DNA from: CAZSLO01 sp964608025
GTDB taxonomy: Bacteria > Chloroflexota > Dehalococcoidia > Lucifugimonadales > CAJWER01
Assembly: GCA_964608025.1 (NCBI GenBank)
Contig: CAZSLO010000022.1
Coordinates: 50,780-114,779 of the forward strand
Direction of reading: 5' to 3'
DNA length: 64,000 nt
Position numbers and translations under genes: made by a program. This document shows, piece after piece, positions 26,894 through 35,719 of this stretch. Within the stretch, counting starts at the first letter, position 1, and each line of letters starts with the position of its first letter. The notes under the pieces were generated by a model that made no database searches, had not been told where the DNA came from, and saw only the letters and a list, made by a program, of their open reading frames with translations.

Positions 26894-27100
26894 AAGACTT
26901 GGTCCACCATCATGCCATCCATAGATTAACTCCATAACACAGAGCAGTGATTGGAAACATTGTTCCTAAACCATATTCCCACCGCAACAACACTTTGTTC
27001 TTGATCTATAAGGCACGAAATAGACCGCGAACTCCATTGCTTAGCCGGTCCTCTTTGCCATCAAAGCAGGATTGACACGAAAGTCCCTCGGGTTCCACTG

Positions 27101-28369
27101 CTACGGCAAAACATGGACATCGCCCAAAGGCAGTCCGCTGGAATATATACGACGAAATGTCATCAGTCGCCAACTGATGATCATTGCCATTATGAACAAG
27201 ATTCCTCCAATGCCCAGTAATAATGATGCTCTCAGGTGATCAGCTAATACTCCATTGAAAAGGTTTGCAATCGCCATCATTCCACCAATATGAACAGAAT
27301 ATACTGCACCGACCCTTCCACGAATCCCGTCGGGTAAGATAGACTGGATCATAGTATGTGTCAGTGTCATAAACCCTGCCTGGGTTGCTCCCATTGCAGC
27401 GGCACTCATTAGAGCCATAGGCATTGTGGTAGACACGGCCAACGCAACTGGCGAAAGTCCGCTAAACACTCCGAGGCTCAAAAATATTTTCCCCTTGGAG
27501 GTTTCATTTCTGATCCCAGCTAGCACACCCACAGAGGTCAAGGCACCAGCGCCAACAGCCATCATCATGAAACTAAAGCCGGCACCTTTAGCATCAAGTT
27601 GTTGCGATGATAGTACTGGCAGCAAAGACTCAAACGACATAGTCAAACCACAATGGAATAGGGCCAAAAGGACTATGGCAAGCAGGGTAGGTGTCTTATA
27701 AACGTAGATCAATCCAGCTCCAAGATTGGAGATAAAGGATCTGTTGGGATCAATACTACCCGTAGAGCAAGTCTGGATTCTCATGACCTGTAAGAAACCA
27801 ACCAAATAGAATGCTGAGCACATGAAAAACGCCCCTTCAGCACCGATAGTTGAAAGTAGTGGGGCTATAGCTCCGGGGCCAAGAAGCCGGGAGCCATGGC
27901 CAGCTGCTTGATTTAACGAAATGGCATTGAGAAGAATGCGGCGAGGAACGAGGTTGGGTATCAGGGCCTGAGAGGCAGGCATCATAGCAGCCCGAGCAGA
28001 TCCATTAACAAAAGCCAGTAATACTAGTGTCCAAACATTGACTGTATCGGTGACCACAAGAGCCCCAAGCACAAGGTTGTGTGCCGTATTTATCGCAAAC
28101 ATTGCTGCTATAACTGAGCGGCGGTCAAATCGATCTGACAAATACCCAGTAAACGGGGTCACCAAGACTCTGGGAATCATCGCTGCAAAGGTTACGATCC
28201 CGACCCAAAGTGATGAGTCGGCTATTGTGTAAACGAGCCAGCCACGAGCAACGATTAGAGCCCAGGCAGCCGCTCCTGCTGACAGGCTAGCGATCCACAA
28301 GGTCCGGAAGTCGCTATAGGAAAGCGATTCCAAGTAATGTGGCAGCCTACTCCGAGCTTGTTTCTTCAC
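27101..28369 (-). CDS. MFS transporter, EntS/MFS_3-like
   Basis: 422 residues with about twelve transmembrane helices. The opening FRTLWIASLSAGAAAWALIVARGWLVYTIADSS and the loop GYLSDRFDRRSVI are typical of the MFS_3 exporter group (enterobactin exporter type); the second half has GIRGRVGAVYSVHIGGMM. The GTG start at 28369 follows AGG at seven bases. It lies 83 bases downstream of the CocE gene. Substrate unknown; a paralogue lies at 40686-41948. Confidence 0.85.
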   Translation of the reverse strand: MKKQARSRLPHYLESLSYSDFRTLWIASLSAGAAAWALIVARGWLVYTIADSSLWVGIVTFAAMIPRVLVTPFTGYLSDRFDRRSVIAAMFAINTAHNLVLGALVVTDTVNVWTLVLLAFVNGSARAAMMPASQALIPNLVPRRILLNAISLNQAAGHGSRLLGPGAIAPLLSTIGAEGAFFMCSAFYLVGFLQVMRIQTCSTGSIDPNRSFISNLGAGLIYVYKTPTLLAIVLLALFHCGLTMSFESLLPVLSSQQLDAKGAGFSFMMMAVGAGALTSVGVLAGIRNETSKGKIFLSLGVFSGLSPVALAVSTTMPMALMSAAAMGATQAGFMTLTHTMIQSILPDGIRGRVGAVYSVHIGGMMAIANLFNGVLADHLRASLLLGIGGILFIMAMIISWRLMTFRRIYSSGLPLGDVHVLP

Positions 28370-28452
28370 ATCAAGCCTGACACTAACAACTGATCCTCAA
28401 TCCAACTACCGCGGTTCGCGGCAAAAACCATTTTTGGGTGGATCATGGTTTG

Positions 28453-30132
28453 TTAGGAAGCTGGTATCAAAGGTAATATCAATCGCGAAGGATATTCCCT
28501 ATTATGATGGACGACCTGTCGTGCCGTGCGCATTTCCGTGTCCTTGCCATAGATATTTCCAGTGTTTAGATTCCGGTCGAATCTAGGAAAGTTGGACGAC
28601 GATACCTCCAGTCTTAGGGAATGGCCCTTCCGAAACACGTTTCCTGTAACTCCTACTTCTATCTCGTATTCATACACCTGATTGGCTATCAACGGCTTTG
28701 GGTCTGTCCTGCTCTCCCGAAACCTAGCCCTCAATATCCCATCGCACAAATTCATTGCATATCCAGAGGTCGATACATCCACGACCTTCGCCGTCCAGTC
28801 TGTGTCCGGTCCATCGGTCTCGGCATAAAGTATCAGCTTAATTGGGCCTGTGATCTCGGTATCTTGTTCAAAAGGAGATGATGTGAAGCAAAGGACATCT
28901 CCACGCATCTCGACTGCACGTTGGTCATATGGCCCCCAAGGAACAATGTCCGGTGTACAACAGTTGTTTCCACCGACAGTTTGTACTGGATAATTTGGGT
29001 CATAAATGAAGTGGTCGGCCTTCTCTTCTCCAGGCGGTTCTTTTGATAAAGTCCCGTCTCCGCGCACTGAATTTGCTCTGCCATCCGAATGTAAATACCA
29101 TTCCTGCCAATCTGTTCTAGCGAGCGGCCATTCATTTTCATCACGCCACTCATTGATACCCATGATGAAAAGTCGGACCGGCGGCTCATCCATGATGCCA
29201 TTATCAATTCCCTTAAGCCAGTAGTCGAACCAACGCAGCTCCAATCCCTCCAAATCAACCAAGGACTGGGCCCCAAAATCTATTTCGCCAGTCTTCCTAG
29301 ATTGACTAAGATTATGGGGCCAAGGTCCTACAATAATCCTGCTCTGGCGAGTTTCCTTTGAGCCTCCTTCCGAAAGCTGTCCGGTGAAGTTGGTAAATGT
29401 ATCGTTAGCGTATAGATCAAACCATCCTCCCATGTTCAAGGCGGGCACGGCGAATTCGCCCCACTTATCTTCTACATCAATCTCATTCCAGTATTCATCA
29501 TATTGTGAGTGATCAATCCAGTCCTTCCAGAATGGGAGATTACGCCCAACAACTTCGTCGAGTTCCCTGATCGGCAAGCCGCGAAATGCCTCGGTCCAAT
29601 TATGGTAAGAAATATTCTGGGCAGTACGACCGTTTGTACGCATTCCCCATGTCATCGCTACGTTCAACATGAGGGCGCCCCCTGGATATACGAGGCCGCC
29701 AAAGAAGTCAGCACATATCACGCGCGGCGCAATACAAGTCAAATATTGGCTTCTATACGGAGCACTCAAAAGTTGTACAAGACCACCATATGAACTGCCT
29801 GTCATGCCAATCTTTCCGTTACTCCATTCCTGGCCACCTATCCACTCCTGTGTATCGAATCCGTCCGGCCCGTCATGATGAAATGGATAGTGATTTCCAT
29901 CGGAATCCCAGCGTCCTCGAGTGTCCTGGGTCACATACACATACCCTTGGTTGGCAAACATTCTCGCTTTTTCCACCTCAGCATCAGTATTGTTACCATA
30001 GGGAGTTCGGTGTAGCACCGTGGGAAATTTCCCAGAGGCTTTTGGAAGGTACAAATCGGAAGATAACTCTACGCCATCGCGCATAGGTGTTTTTACATTC
30101 GAACGCAGTTCAACTTCATAAGTTTTTTTCAT
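28453..30132 (-). CDS. CocE/NonD family hydrolase (X-Pro dipeptidyl-peptidase type)
   Basis: 559-residue serine hydrolase. An alpha/beta-hydrolase domain carries the nucleophile elbow G-S-S-Y-G-G with Ser114, preceded by the oxyanion-side VTQDTRGRWDSDG; the acid and base fall in the MDEPPVRLFIMG and IVGPWPHNL regions. The C-terminal jelly-roll domain of the S15 family is seen in the last 200 residues (TGPIKLILYAETDGPDTDWTAKVVD, HSLRLEVSSSNFPRFDRNLNTG). Relatives cleave cocaine, peptides or ester side chains; no signal peptide is present. It has its own promoter at 30207-30236 and GGGAG before the ATG. A paralogue lies at 31611. Confidence 0.9.
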   Translation of the reverse strand: MKKTYEVELRSNVKTPMRDGVELSSDLYLPKASGKFPTVLHRTPYGNNTDAEVEKARMFANQGYVYVTQDTRGRWDSDGNHYPFHHDGPDGFDTQEWIGGQEWSNGKIGMTGSSYGGLVQLLSAPYRSQYLTCIAPRVICADFFGGLVYPGGALMLNVAMTWGMRTNGRTAQNISYHNWTEAFRGLPIRELDEVVGRNLPFWKDWIDHSQYDEYWNEIDVEDKWGEFAVPALNMGGWFDLYANDTFTNFTGQLSEGGSKETRQSRIIVGPWPHNLSQSRKTGEIDFGAQSLVDLEGLELRWFDYWLKGIDNGIMDEPPVRLFIMGINEWRDENEWPLARTDWQEWYLHSDGRANSVRGDGTLSKEPPGEEKADHFIYDPNYPVQTVGGNNCCTPDIVPWGPYDQRAVEMRGDVLCFTSSPFEQDTEITGPIKLILYAETDGPDTDWTAKVVDVSTSGYAMNLCDGILRARFRESRTDPKPLIANQVYEYEIEVGVTGNVFRKGHSLRLEVSSSNFPRFDRNLNTGNIYGKDTEMRTARQVVHHNREYPSRLILPLIPAS

Positions 30133-30206
30133 AGCAACTCCCTTATATTCATTGAAGGCTTATGGGTATATGGTTTCGCGATTTCAATTATTGAAGATAC
30201 ATCGGC

Positions 30207-30236
30207 AGTGTAGGTATGGCATTATGAACCTGTCAA
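30207..30236 (-). promoter_or_regulatory. Promoter of the first CocE hydrolase gene
   Basis: Minus strand TTGACA (30236-30231), 18-base spacer, TACACT (30212-30207), placing the start near 30200, about 68 bases before the ATG at 30132. Confidence 0.5.
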
Positions 30237-30255
30237 CGTACCTAAAGAGGATGCC

Positions 30256-31515
30256 TTAGTTACTACTTCCACGTATGGTCCCGTCCCGGCCAATTGGCAC
30301 CGGGATCGCGGCTTTTGTCGCCCCGGGCTTGGGAAGAGGCCAAGGTCCTATCGATGTGCCCATAGGACGTGATCCTTCGGGACGAATCGGAGAAGAATTC
30401 GATGCCTGGTAGGAAATATCAAGTTGGGGAGTCTTTACGACAGCTCCTCCTGATCCATTGGAAATCATCGCAGCCTCTAGAATACCTGTTGTGAGATAGG
30501 TCCTTTCGACAGGGGTAGGCGGCTTCCCTGTCAGGAAAAATTCCTCGATATTCAATCCCAAGTACCCGAAGGCAGCTTGGGCAGGGCCCGAGTCGATATG
30601 ATATTCGACAACATCAATTTGTTGGCTACGGCGGCCAGCATACGCGAACTTAGTAATGTATCCCGTGTCACCAAGCATCGGAATTGCTGCCCGGAAACCA
30701 TCCCGGTAATCGATCAGAAAAATGTGAGGATCATCGATTTGAGATGGTTCTATAGAATCTGGTCCAGCCTTGATCGCGCCAACCGCTTTCTCGGCTAGTT
30801 CCCTAGACCATTGGCCTTGCTCTGCAGATCGCCAGACCTCGGCTCCTGATAGGCATTGCACCGACCGAACACCTGTTTCACCACCAACACGGCGCTCCAC
30901 CTGACACTGGAGTGCCTCTATCGCATGAAACCCATACCGTTCAAGCATATGGAATCCCACAGATACTGCCTCGTCTAGTTTTTCTCCCAAAGGGTGGTCG
31001 AAGTTGGGGGATCTCCAGCTTACAGGAACGGCCGAAGCTGCCCATATGGGAATCCCTTGTTCAATAGCAGTCTCATACATCCAACGTGCATCGTCCCATC
31101 TATACGCCAAGTGCTTGTCCGAGAAAATAGGTATCGGCCGTCCCATTTCGCCAATCACTCCTGCCACCTGCTCGAAAAAATAGCGTCGGGGTAGCATTTC
31201 TTGACCAAGCTGGCTGCGAGGATAGTCTCCATGCTCTCCTATAATGAGGACCGCATCAACGGCAAGTCGGCTGGTTCCTAAGGTAAGGGCACCACGAATA
31301 CTTTCATAAAGGACAACACTATGTTCTTGGGCAATCTGACGACCAATGTCTTGTTCATGTATCTGATCTATGTACATTGAGACTATGCGCGTGCGAGGTG
31401 AGATAAGTCCTTCATCTGTGGGAAATCCCCGCAAAAACTTCGTCACAATTACAGCGGCATGGCTTCTTGGTGGGTATGACGTGACAATAGCAGCTATTTG
31501 AAAAGGTTTTTCCAT
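30256..31515 (-). CDS. Conserved protein of unknown function between two CocE hydrolases
   Basis: 419 residues. I know no function for it. It begins with a strand-turn like that of nucleotide-binding folds (IAAIVTSYPPRSHAAVIV), then carries striking motifs that look conserved: VSMYIDQI, LIIGEHGDYP, PIFSDKHLAYRWDDARWMY, WAASAVPVSWRSP, FHAIEALQCQVERRVGGETGV. Similar proteins occur, as I recall, in Planctomycetota and Acidobacteriota, often near Gfo/Idh genes. No signal peptide or membrane helix is seen; the tail of about 60 residues is Pro/Gly-rich. AGGAG precedes the ATG. Bases 30898-30923 inside the IEALQCQ motif form one copy of the 26-base repeat. Confidence 0.75.
   Translation of the reverse strand: MEKPFQIAAIVTSYPPRSHAAVIVTKFLRGFPTDEGLISPRTRIVSMYIDQIHEQDIGRQIAQEHSVVLYESIRGALTLGTSRLAVDAVLIIGEHGDYPRSQLGQEMLPRRYFFEQVAGVIGEMGRPIPIFSDKHLAYRWDDARWMYETAIEQGIPIWAASAVPVSWRSPNFDHPLGEKLDEAVSVGFHMLERYGFHAIEALQCQVERRVGGETGVRSVQCLSGAEVWRSAEQGQWSRELAEKAVGAIKAGPDSIEPSQIDDPHIFLIDYRDGFRAAIPMLGDTGYITKFAYAGRRSQQIDVVEYHIDSGPAQAAFGYLGLNIEEFFLTGKPPTPVERTYLTTGILEAAMISNGSGGAVVKTPQLDISYQASNSSPIRPEGSRPMGTSIGPWPLPKPGATKAAIPVPIGRDGTIRGSSN
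30898..30923. repeat. 26-base exact direct repeat, copy 2 (inside the unknown 419-residue gene)
   Basis: Identical to 18098-18123 in the same orientation. Here it encodes, on the minus strand, the conserved-looking IEALQCQV stretch, which suggests this is the native copy. Confidence 0.9.
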
Positions 31516-31610
31516 CCGCCAACACTCCTAATCACTCAATGTTTACTTCTAGTTGTCTATAATCAACAGTGGACCATAGGCTGTCTTAGTGACACAAATA
31601 GAAATATGAT

Positions 31611-33290
31611 TTATGAATCTTTTAACACAGGCAAGATAAGCCGAGACGGCAGTTGCGGGCCATGATATATGGTTTGGCTCGCTATGTTCATTTCTGCATC
31701 TAATCCTGGTTGTGTTCCAGTATTTTGGTTTCTCTCATAACGCGGGAAGTTGGAGCTGGAAACCTCGAGGCGTATGCGATGCCCTGACTTAAACAAGTTC
31801 GCCGTGCTCCACATATCAATTGATATCTCATAGATTTCTTCTGGCTCGATTAAGCTGGGTCGCTCAATCGATTCCCGAAATCTGGTCCGTGCTATCCCTT
31901 CAGTCAACATAACTGATTTGCCATCTGGATAGACATCCGATAAAACCCCCGTAAAGTCCGTGTCCCGGGCACTCGAAGAAGCATGAATGGTCAGCGTGAC
32001 AGGCCCAACAACTTCGAGGTCTTCATCGAGAAGGCCCGTCTCATACACCAAAACATCGTCCCTTAACTGTAATGCCCTGCGATCCGCCGGCCCTCCCTGC
32101 TCCATCATCATGAATTGTCCACCCAGTGTAGGAACCGGATCTCTGGGGTCATAGGTAAAATGATCATGCGCTTGATTAATGGGAAGTTCAAAAGACAGTA
32201 ATCCATCGCCATGCAAGGTGTTAGCGCCGCGATCTGAATCAAGGTAGAGGTGCCGATAATTAGCTTGTTGAAGAGGCCAGGTGTCGCCAGTTCTCCAACG
32301 ATTCGCACCCATAACAAAAACGTTTACTCGCGGCTCTTCGTCAATCCCGTTCTCTATCCCTCTAAGCCGTTTATCATTCCATCTAATTTGTTCATTTACG
32401 ATATCTACAAAAGCATTGCCGCCGAAATCAATTGCACCAAAACGCTGACTGTCGCCCATGTTTCGATGGCTCCAGGGACCTATCATTAGCTTGGTTAGCC
32501 GACGTGCATCCTCCGTTCTAGCTTCATTGATCCAGCCTTGAAAGAGTTTGCAAGTCTCCTGAACCAAGTTGTCATACCAACCAGTGATGAAATAAGCTGG
32601 GGTTTCGATCTCAGAATATTTGTACCGCATCGAGTAGGATTTCCAAAATTCATCGAAGGCGTGGTGGCGAACCACTTCCCGGTAGAACTCTAGATCCACG
32701 ATATCGTCCATTGCAGAAACAAGTGGCAGCCTATTATAAATCTCATCCCAATTCATTAGGGCAGTAGCCGCACGTTTATTAGTCCTGCCAGCCATATTGA
32801 TAAAGAATTGAGCTACGTGTTGCTGTAAAACACCATTGACTCGCTGATGCCCAAAATTGTCCTGCTGAGATGCGATGGGGGCGATTGCCTTAAGATACTC
32901 GCTTCTTTGGATGGCCGATTGGTGCTGCGTGAAGCCCAAATATGAAACTCCGTACATGCCAACATTGCCATCACACCAAGGCTGAGACCCTATCCATTCA
33001 ATCGTGTCATGGCCATCATCTTCCTCATGAATGTAGGGTTCCCAAGCCCCATCTGAATCATTTCGGCCCCGGCAATCCTGCATCACGCAGGTATACCCGG
33101 CATCAACGAAACGCTTGGTCCATTCAACATATCGCTCAGCTTGTTTATCGTATATCGTCCGGACCAAGAGCACAGGAAACGGGCCACCAGTAGGCGGCCA
33201 ATAAATATCGGCTGACAGGAGCACCCCGTCCCTCATAGGAATTTTAACATCCATCCGGATGTTTATAGACTGCCTCATCATGCCCGCCAT
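31611..33290 (-). CDS. CocE/NonD family hydrolase, second paralogue
   Basis: 559 residues, colinear with the paralogue at 28453. The nucleophile elbow is G-V-S-Y-L-G with Ser116, preceded by VMQDCRGRNDSDG; MIGPWSHRN and EEPRVNVFVMGANRW mark the regions of the other catalytic residues. The C-terminal jelly roll has GHRIRLEVSSSNFPRYERNQNTG. The best ATG is 33290, with GGAG and AGG sites upstream. It precedes the unknown 419-residue gene by 95 bases. Conservation of the whole catalytic apparatus in both copies argues for two substrates rather than a decayed duplicate. Confidence 0.9.
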   Translation of the reverse strand: MAGMMRQSINIRMDVKIPMRDGVLLSADIYWPPTGGPFPVLLVRTIYDKQAERYVEWTKRFVDAGYTCVMQDCRGRNDSDGAWEPYIHEEDDGHDTIEWIGSQPWCDGNVGMYGVSYLGFTQHQSAIQRSEYLKAIAPIASQQDNFGHQRVNGVLQQHVAQFFINMAGRTNKRAATALMNWDEIYNRLPLVSAMDDIVDLEFYREVVRHHAFDEFWKSYSMRYKYSEIETPAYFITGWYDNLVQETCKLFQGWINEARTEDARRLTKLMIGPWSHRNMGDSQRFGAIDFGGNAFVDIVNEQIRWNDKRLRGIENGIDEEPRVNVFVMGANRWRTGDTWPLQQANYRHLYLDSDRGANTLHGDGLLSFELPINQAHDHFTYDPRDPVPTLGGQFMMMEQGGPADRRALQLRDDVLVYETGLLDEDLEVVGPVTLTIHASSSARDTDFTGVLSDVYPDGKSVMLTEGIARTRFRESIERPSLIEPEEIYEISIDMWSTANLFKSGHRIRLEVSSSNFPRYERNQNTGTQPGLDAEMNIASQTIYHGPQLPSRLILPVLKDS

Positions 33291-33312
33291 CTTGACCTCT
33301 CCTATCTCCAGA

Positions 33313-33342
33313 ATTCTATCCCTCCCTTCCTGTCAAGCACAA
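33313..33342 (-). promoter_or_regulatory. Putative promoter of the second CocE hydrolase gene
   Basis: Minus strand TTGTGC (33342-33337), 18-base spacer, TAGAAT (33318-33313; 5/6). The start would fall near 33306, only some 16 bases before the ATG. Confidence 0.3.
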
Positions 33343-33468
33343 TGTCATTTACCAATAATATTCCCGCGGCAATACTATAGGTGAACCTAGCTAGGTAGTT
33401 TTGTTACCATCGTAGAACTCGTTGAACTAGGTGCTATGCTCATATTCAACACTCTGGAGACAGGATCA

Positions 33469-34665
33469 ATGAAGACTTACCGAGTAGCAATTATTGGGTG
33501 TGGACATAGAGGAACTCAGGCTGCCCTTGCCTACCAAGAGCATCCTCGCACGGAGGTGGTCGCTTTATGTGACCTGGTATCCACGCTACGAGACAATCTT
33601 GGCGATAACATCGGTGTTTCAGCTAGATACGAAGATCTCGATAAAATGATCCTTGACACCCAGCCTGATATTGTCGCAATACCCACCGGGACCGAGCTCC
33701 ACCACGACTTGTGTATGCGCGTCTTAGAACATGGAGTAAACATCGAGGTCGAAAAACCTATAGCGGTCAACCTAAGCGAAGCTGACTCAATTATCGCAAA
33801 AGCTAACGACCATGGCGTTACAGTCGCCGTACATCATCAAGGCCGCCTTGGCTCTTCAGCAAAGGCAATAGAATGCGCCTACTCACAAGGCCGAATTGGC
33901 GAAGTAAGGTATATGGTTGGAAGCGGCAAGGGTTACTATGGAGGCTACGGCCTTATGAACATCGGCACACATATATTAAACAACATCATGAAGTTTGGAG
34001 GACATTGCCGTGCGGTTACAGCCGTCTCTTCAACAAACGGACACCCCATTACACCAGAGGATGTTGTTGCTTCACCAAGCGGAATGGGGACTATCGCCGG
34101 TGAATATATATCCGCCAGCCTTATGCTAGAAAACAACGTTACCGCCACCCTATTGCAACATAGATTTAATGAGATCGCCCCGACTGGGCACACTTTTGAG
34201 ATTTATGGAACTGAGGGCCGTATCTTTTACCAAGGCCATGAGGCTGCATGGCTACTACCAAATCCACATACTCGCCCTGGCGGGAAACAAGACTCCTGGG
34301 AATCTCTTGAACCTGTATTTCCAGCCCATTACAACGAAAATGGTCGATCAGACGTAAACGATTATTGGTTCGTAGAAGAATACGTCCAAGCCCTGGATGA
34401 TAAACGTGATCATGAATGCAGCGGGAGCGAGGCAATACACGCCCTAGAGATTATTATGGGGATATTTGAGTCAACTGTTTACAGCCAGACTGTCAAATTG
34501 CCTCAGTCAAGACGGGACCATCCTCTACTACGGTGGCGCGGGGCAAATGGGCTAGGCTCACCTGATTCGATGCCTCGCCCATACCAAGAGTGGCTCGCTA
34601 TGGAAGACCATCGACTAAAAAATAGAGATCCTATCGAGACAAATAGATTCGCTTTGCAATACTGA
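33469..34665 (+). CDS. Gfo/Idh/MocA-family oxidoreductase
   Basis: 398 residues. The cofactor site is VAIIGCGHRGTQAALAY, the conserved EKP occurs in IEVEKPIAVN, and the C-terminal domain follows with GGYGLMNIGTHILNNIMKFGG, where His is the catalytic residue. I chose the ATG at 33469, with GGAG upstream; the one at 33436 adds only a tail without homology. The next gene, an LLM oxidoreductase, lies 135 bases on, with a -10-like box between. It is one of three family members in the window and lies back to back with the second CocE gene. Confidence 0.88.
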   Translation: MKTYRVAIIGCGHRGTQAALAYQEHPRTEVVALCDLVSTLRDNLGDNIGVSARYEDLDKMILDTQPDIVAIPTGTELHHDLCMRVLEHGVNIEVEKPIAVNLSEADSIIAKANDHGVTVAVHHQGRLGSSAKAIECAYSQGRIGEVRYMVGSGKGYYGGYGLMNIGTHILNNIMKFGGHCRAVTAVSSTNGHPITPEDVVASPSGMGTIAGEYISASLMLENNVTATLLQHRFNEIAPTGHTFEIYGTEGRIFYQGHEAAWLLPNPHTRPGGKQDSWESLEPVFPAHYNENGRSDVNDYWFVEEYVQALDDKRDHECSGSEAIHALEIIMGIFESTVYSQTVKLPQSRRDHPLLRWRGANGLGSPDSMPRPYQEWLAMEDHRLKNRDPIETNRFALQY

Positions 34666-34741
34666 GCTATCCGGAAGAAAGTGCTTAAAATAATAGCTGT
34701 CTATAAGAAATTGTCGGCAATAATCGACCTCATCCAGAATC

Positions 34742-34768
34742 TTGCGTTGGCTCGAAGTGACGTATAAT
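34742..34768 (+). promoter_or_regulatory. Possible promoter of the LLM-gcv operon
   Basis: A perfect TATAAT (34763-34768) lies 32 bases before the GTG at 34801. The best -35 candidate is TTGCGT (34742-34747) at a short 15-base spacer. No glycine riboswitch is visible here or before gcvT. Confidence 0.3.
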
Positions 34769-34800
34769 GGATTTCGTCCGATCCTGCAGGTGGTCATCGG

Positions 34801-35685
34801 GTGAAAAACAAAACGAAATTAGGTGCTATTTTCCCACAAACGGAAATAGGCTCCGACAGGCTAGCTATAAGAGACTATGCTCAAGCAGCAGAAGAACTTG
34901 GCTACGACTTCATCCTGGCATTCGACCATGTTGTTGGGGCCAATCCCGATAGCAGGGCAGGCTGGAGGGGCGTATACAGCCATAGTGATTCGTTCCATGA
35001 GCCACTGGTTCTATTTGGCTATCTGGCAGCTATCACCGACACAATAGGCCTTGCCACAGGCATCATTATATTGCCCCAACGCCAGACGGTACTCGTCGCA
35101 AAACAGGCCGCCGGCGTTGATGTGCTAAGCGGCGGCAGGTTACGTCTAGGAATTGGTATCGGCTGGAATCAAGTCGAATACGAAGCACTGGGAGAAGATT
35201 TTGTAAATCGTGGACGGCGTTCCGAGGAACAAATCGAGTTGATGCGAGAACTTTGGTGTAAAGAACTTGTTACCTATAAGGGGCGCTGGCACCGGATTAC
35301 CGACGCCGGGATCAACCCAATGCCAATACAACGCCCAATACCGATATGGTTCGGAGGCAAAGACAGCCGTGTCCTTCGCCGTATAGGAAGCATGGGTGAT
35401 GGCTGGATATCGAATCTCCGAAGCCCTGATGATGAGGCCAGACAAATCATAAACGACATCTTGAATTATGCTAGCGAATCCGGGAGAAATCCCGACGAAA
35501 TCGGCATCGAGGCATGGGTATCCCTAAGAAATATGTCACCAGAGCAAGCTGTTGTTGAAGCACGGGCGTGGGCCAAAATAGGCGCAACTCATATTTCAAT
35601 AAACACGATGAATGCTGGCCTAAAATCTCCAAAGGACCATATTGAAGCGATCCGCAGATTCAAAACCGCATCAGAAAATATCTAA
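34801..35685 (+). CDS. LLM-class flavin/F420-dependent oxidoreductase
   Basis: 294-residue TIM-barrel protein of the luciferase-like superfamily, closest in pattern to the TIGR03619 F420-dependent group. Features include DYAQAAEELGYDFILAFDHVVG, the long loop FHEPLVLFGYLAAITDTIGLATGIIILPQR, VDVLSGGRLRLGIGIGWNQVEYEALG and IWFGGKDSRVLRRIGSMGDGWI. The start is GTG 34801 with AGGTGG nine bases upstream. gcvT begins 34 bases after its stop, so it heads or belongs to the gcv transcript. Cofactor (F420 or FMN) and substrate cannot be read from the sequence. Confidence 0.88.
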   Translation: MKNKTKLGAIFPQTEIGSDRLAIRDYAQAAEELGYDFILAFDHVVGANPDSRAGWRGVYSHSDSFHEPLVLFGYLAAITDTIGLATGIIILPQRQTVLVAKQAAGVDVLSGGRLRLGIGIGWNQVEYEALGEDFVNRGRRSEEQIELMRELWCKELVTYKGRWHRITDAGINPMPIQRPIPIWFGGKDSRVLRRIGSMGDGWISNLRSPDDEARQIINDILNYASESGRNPDEIGIEAWVSLRNMSPEQAVVEARAWAKIGATHISINTMNAGLKSPKDHIEAIRRFKTASENI

Positions 35686-35719
35686 CTAGGTTTTCAACCC
35701 ATCATATGGAGTTTCAATC

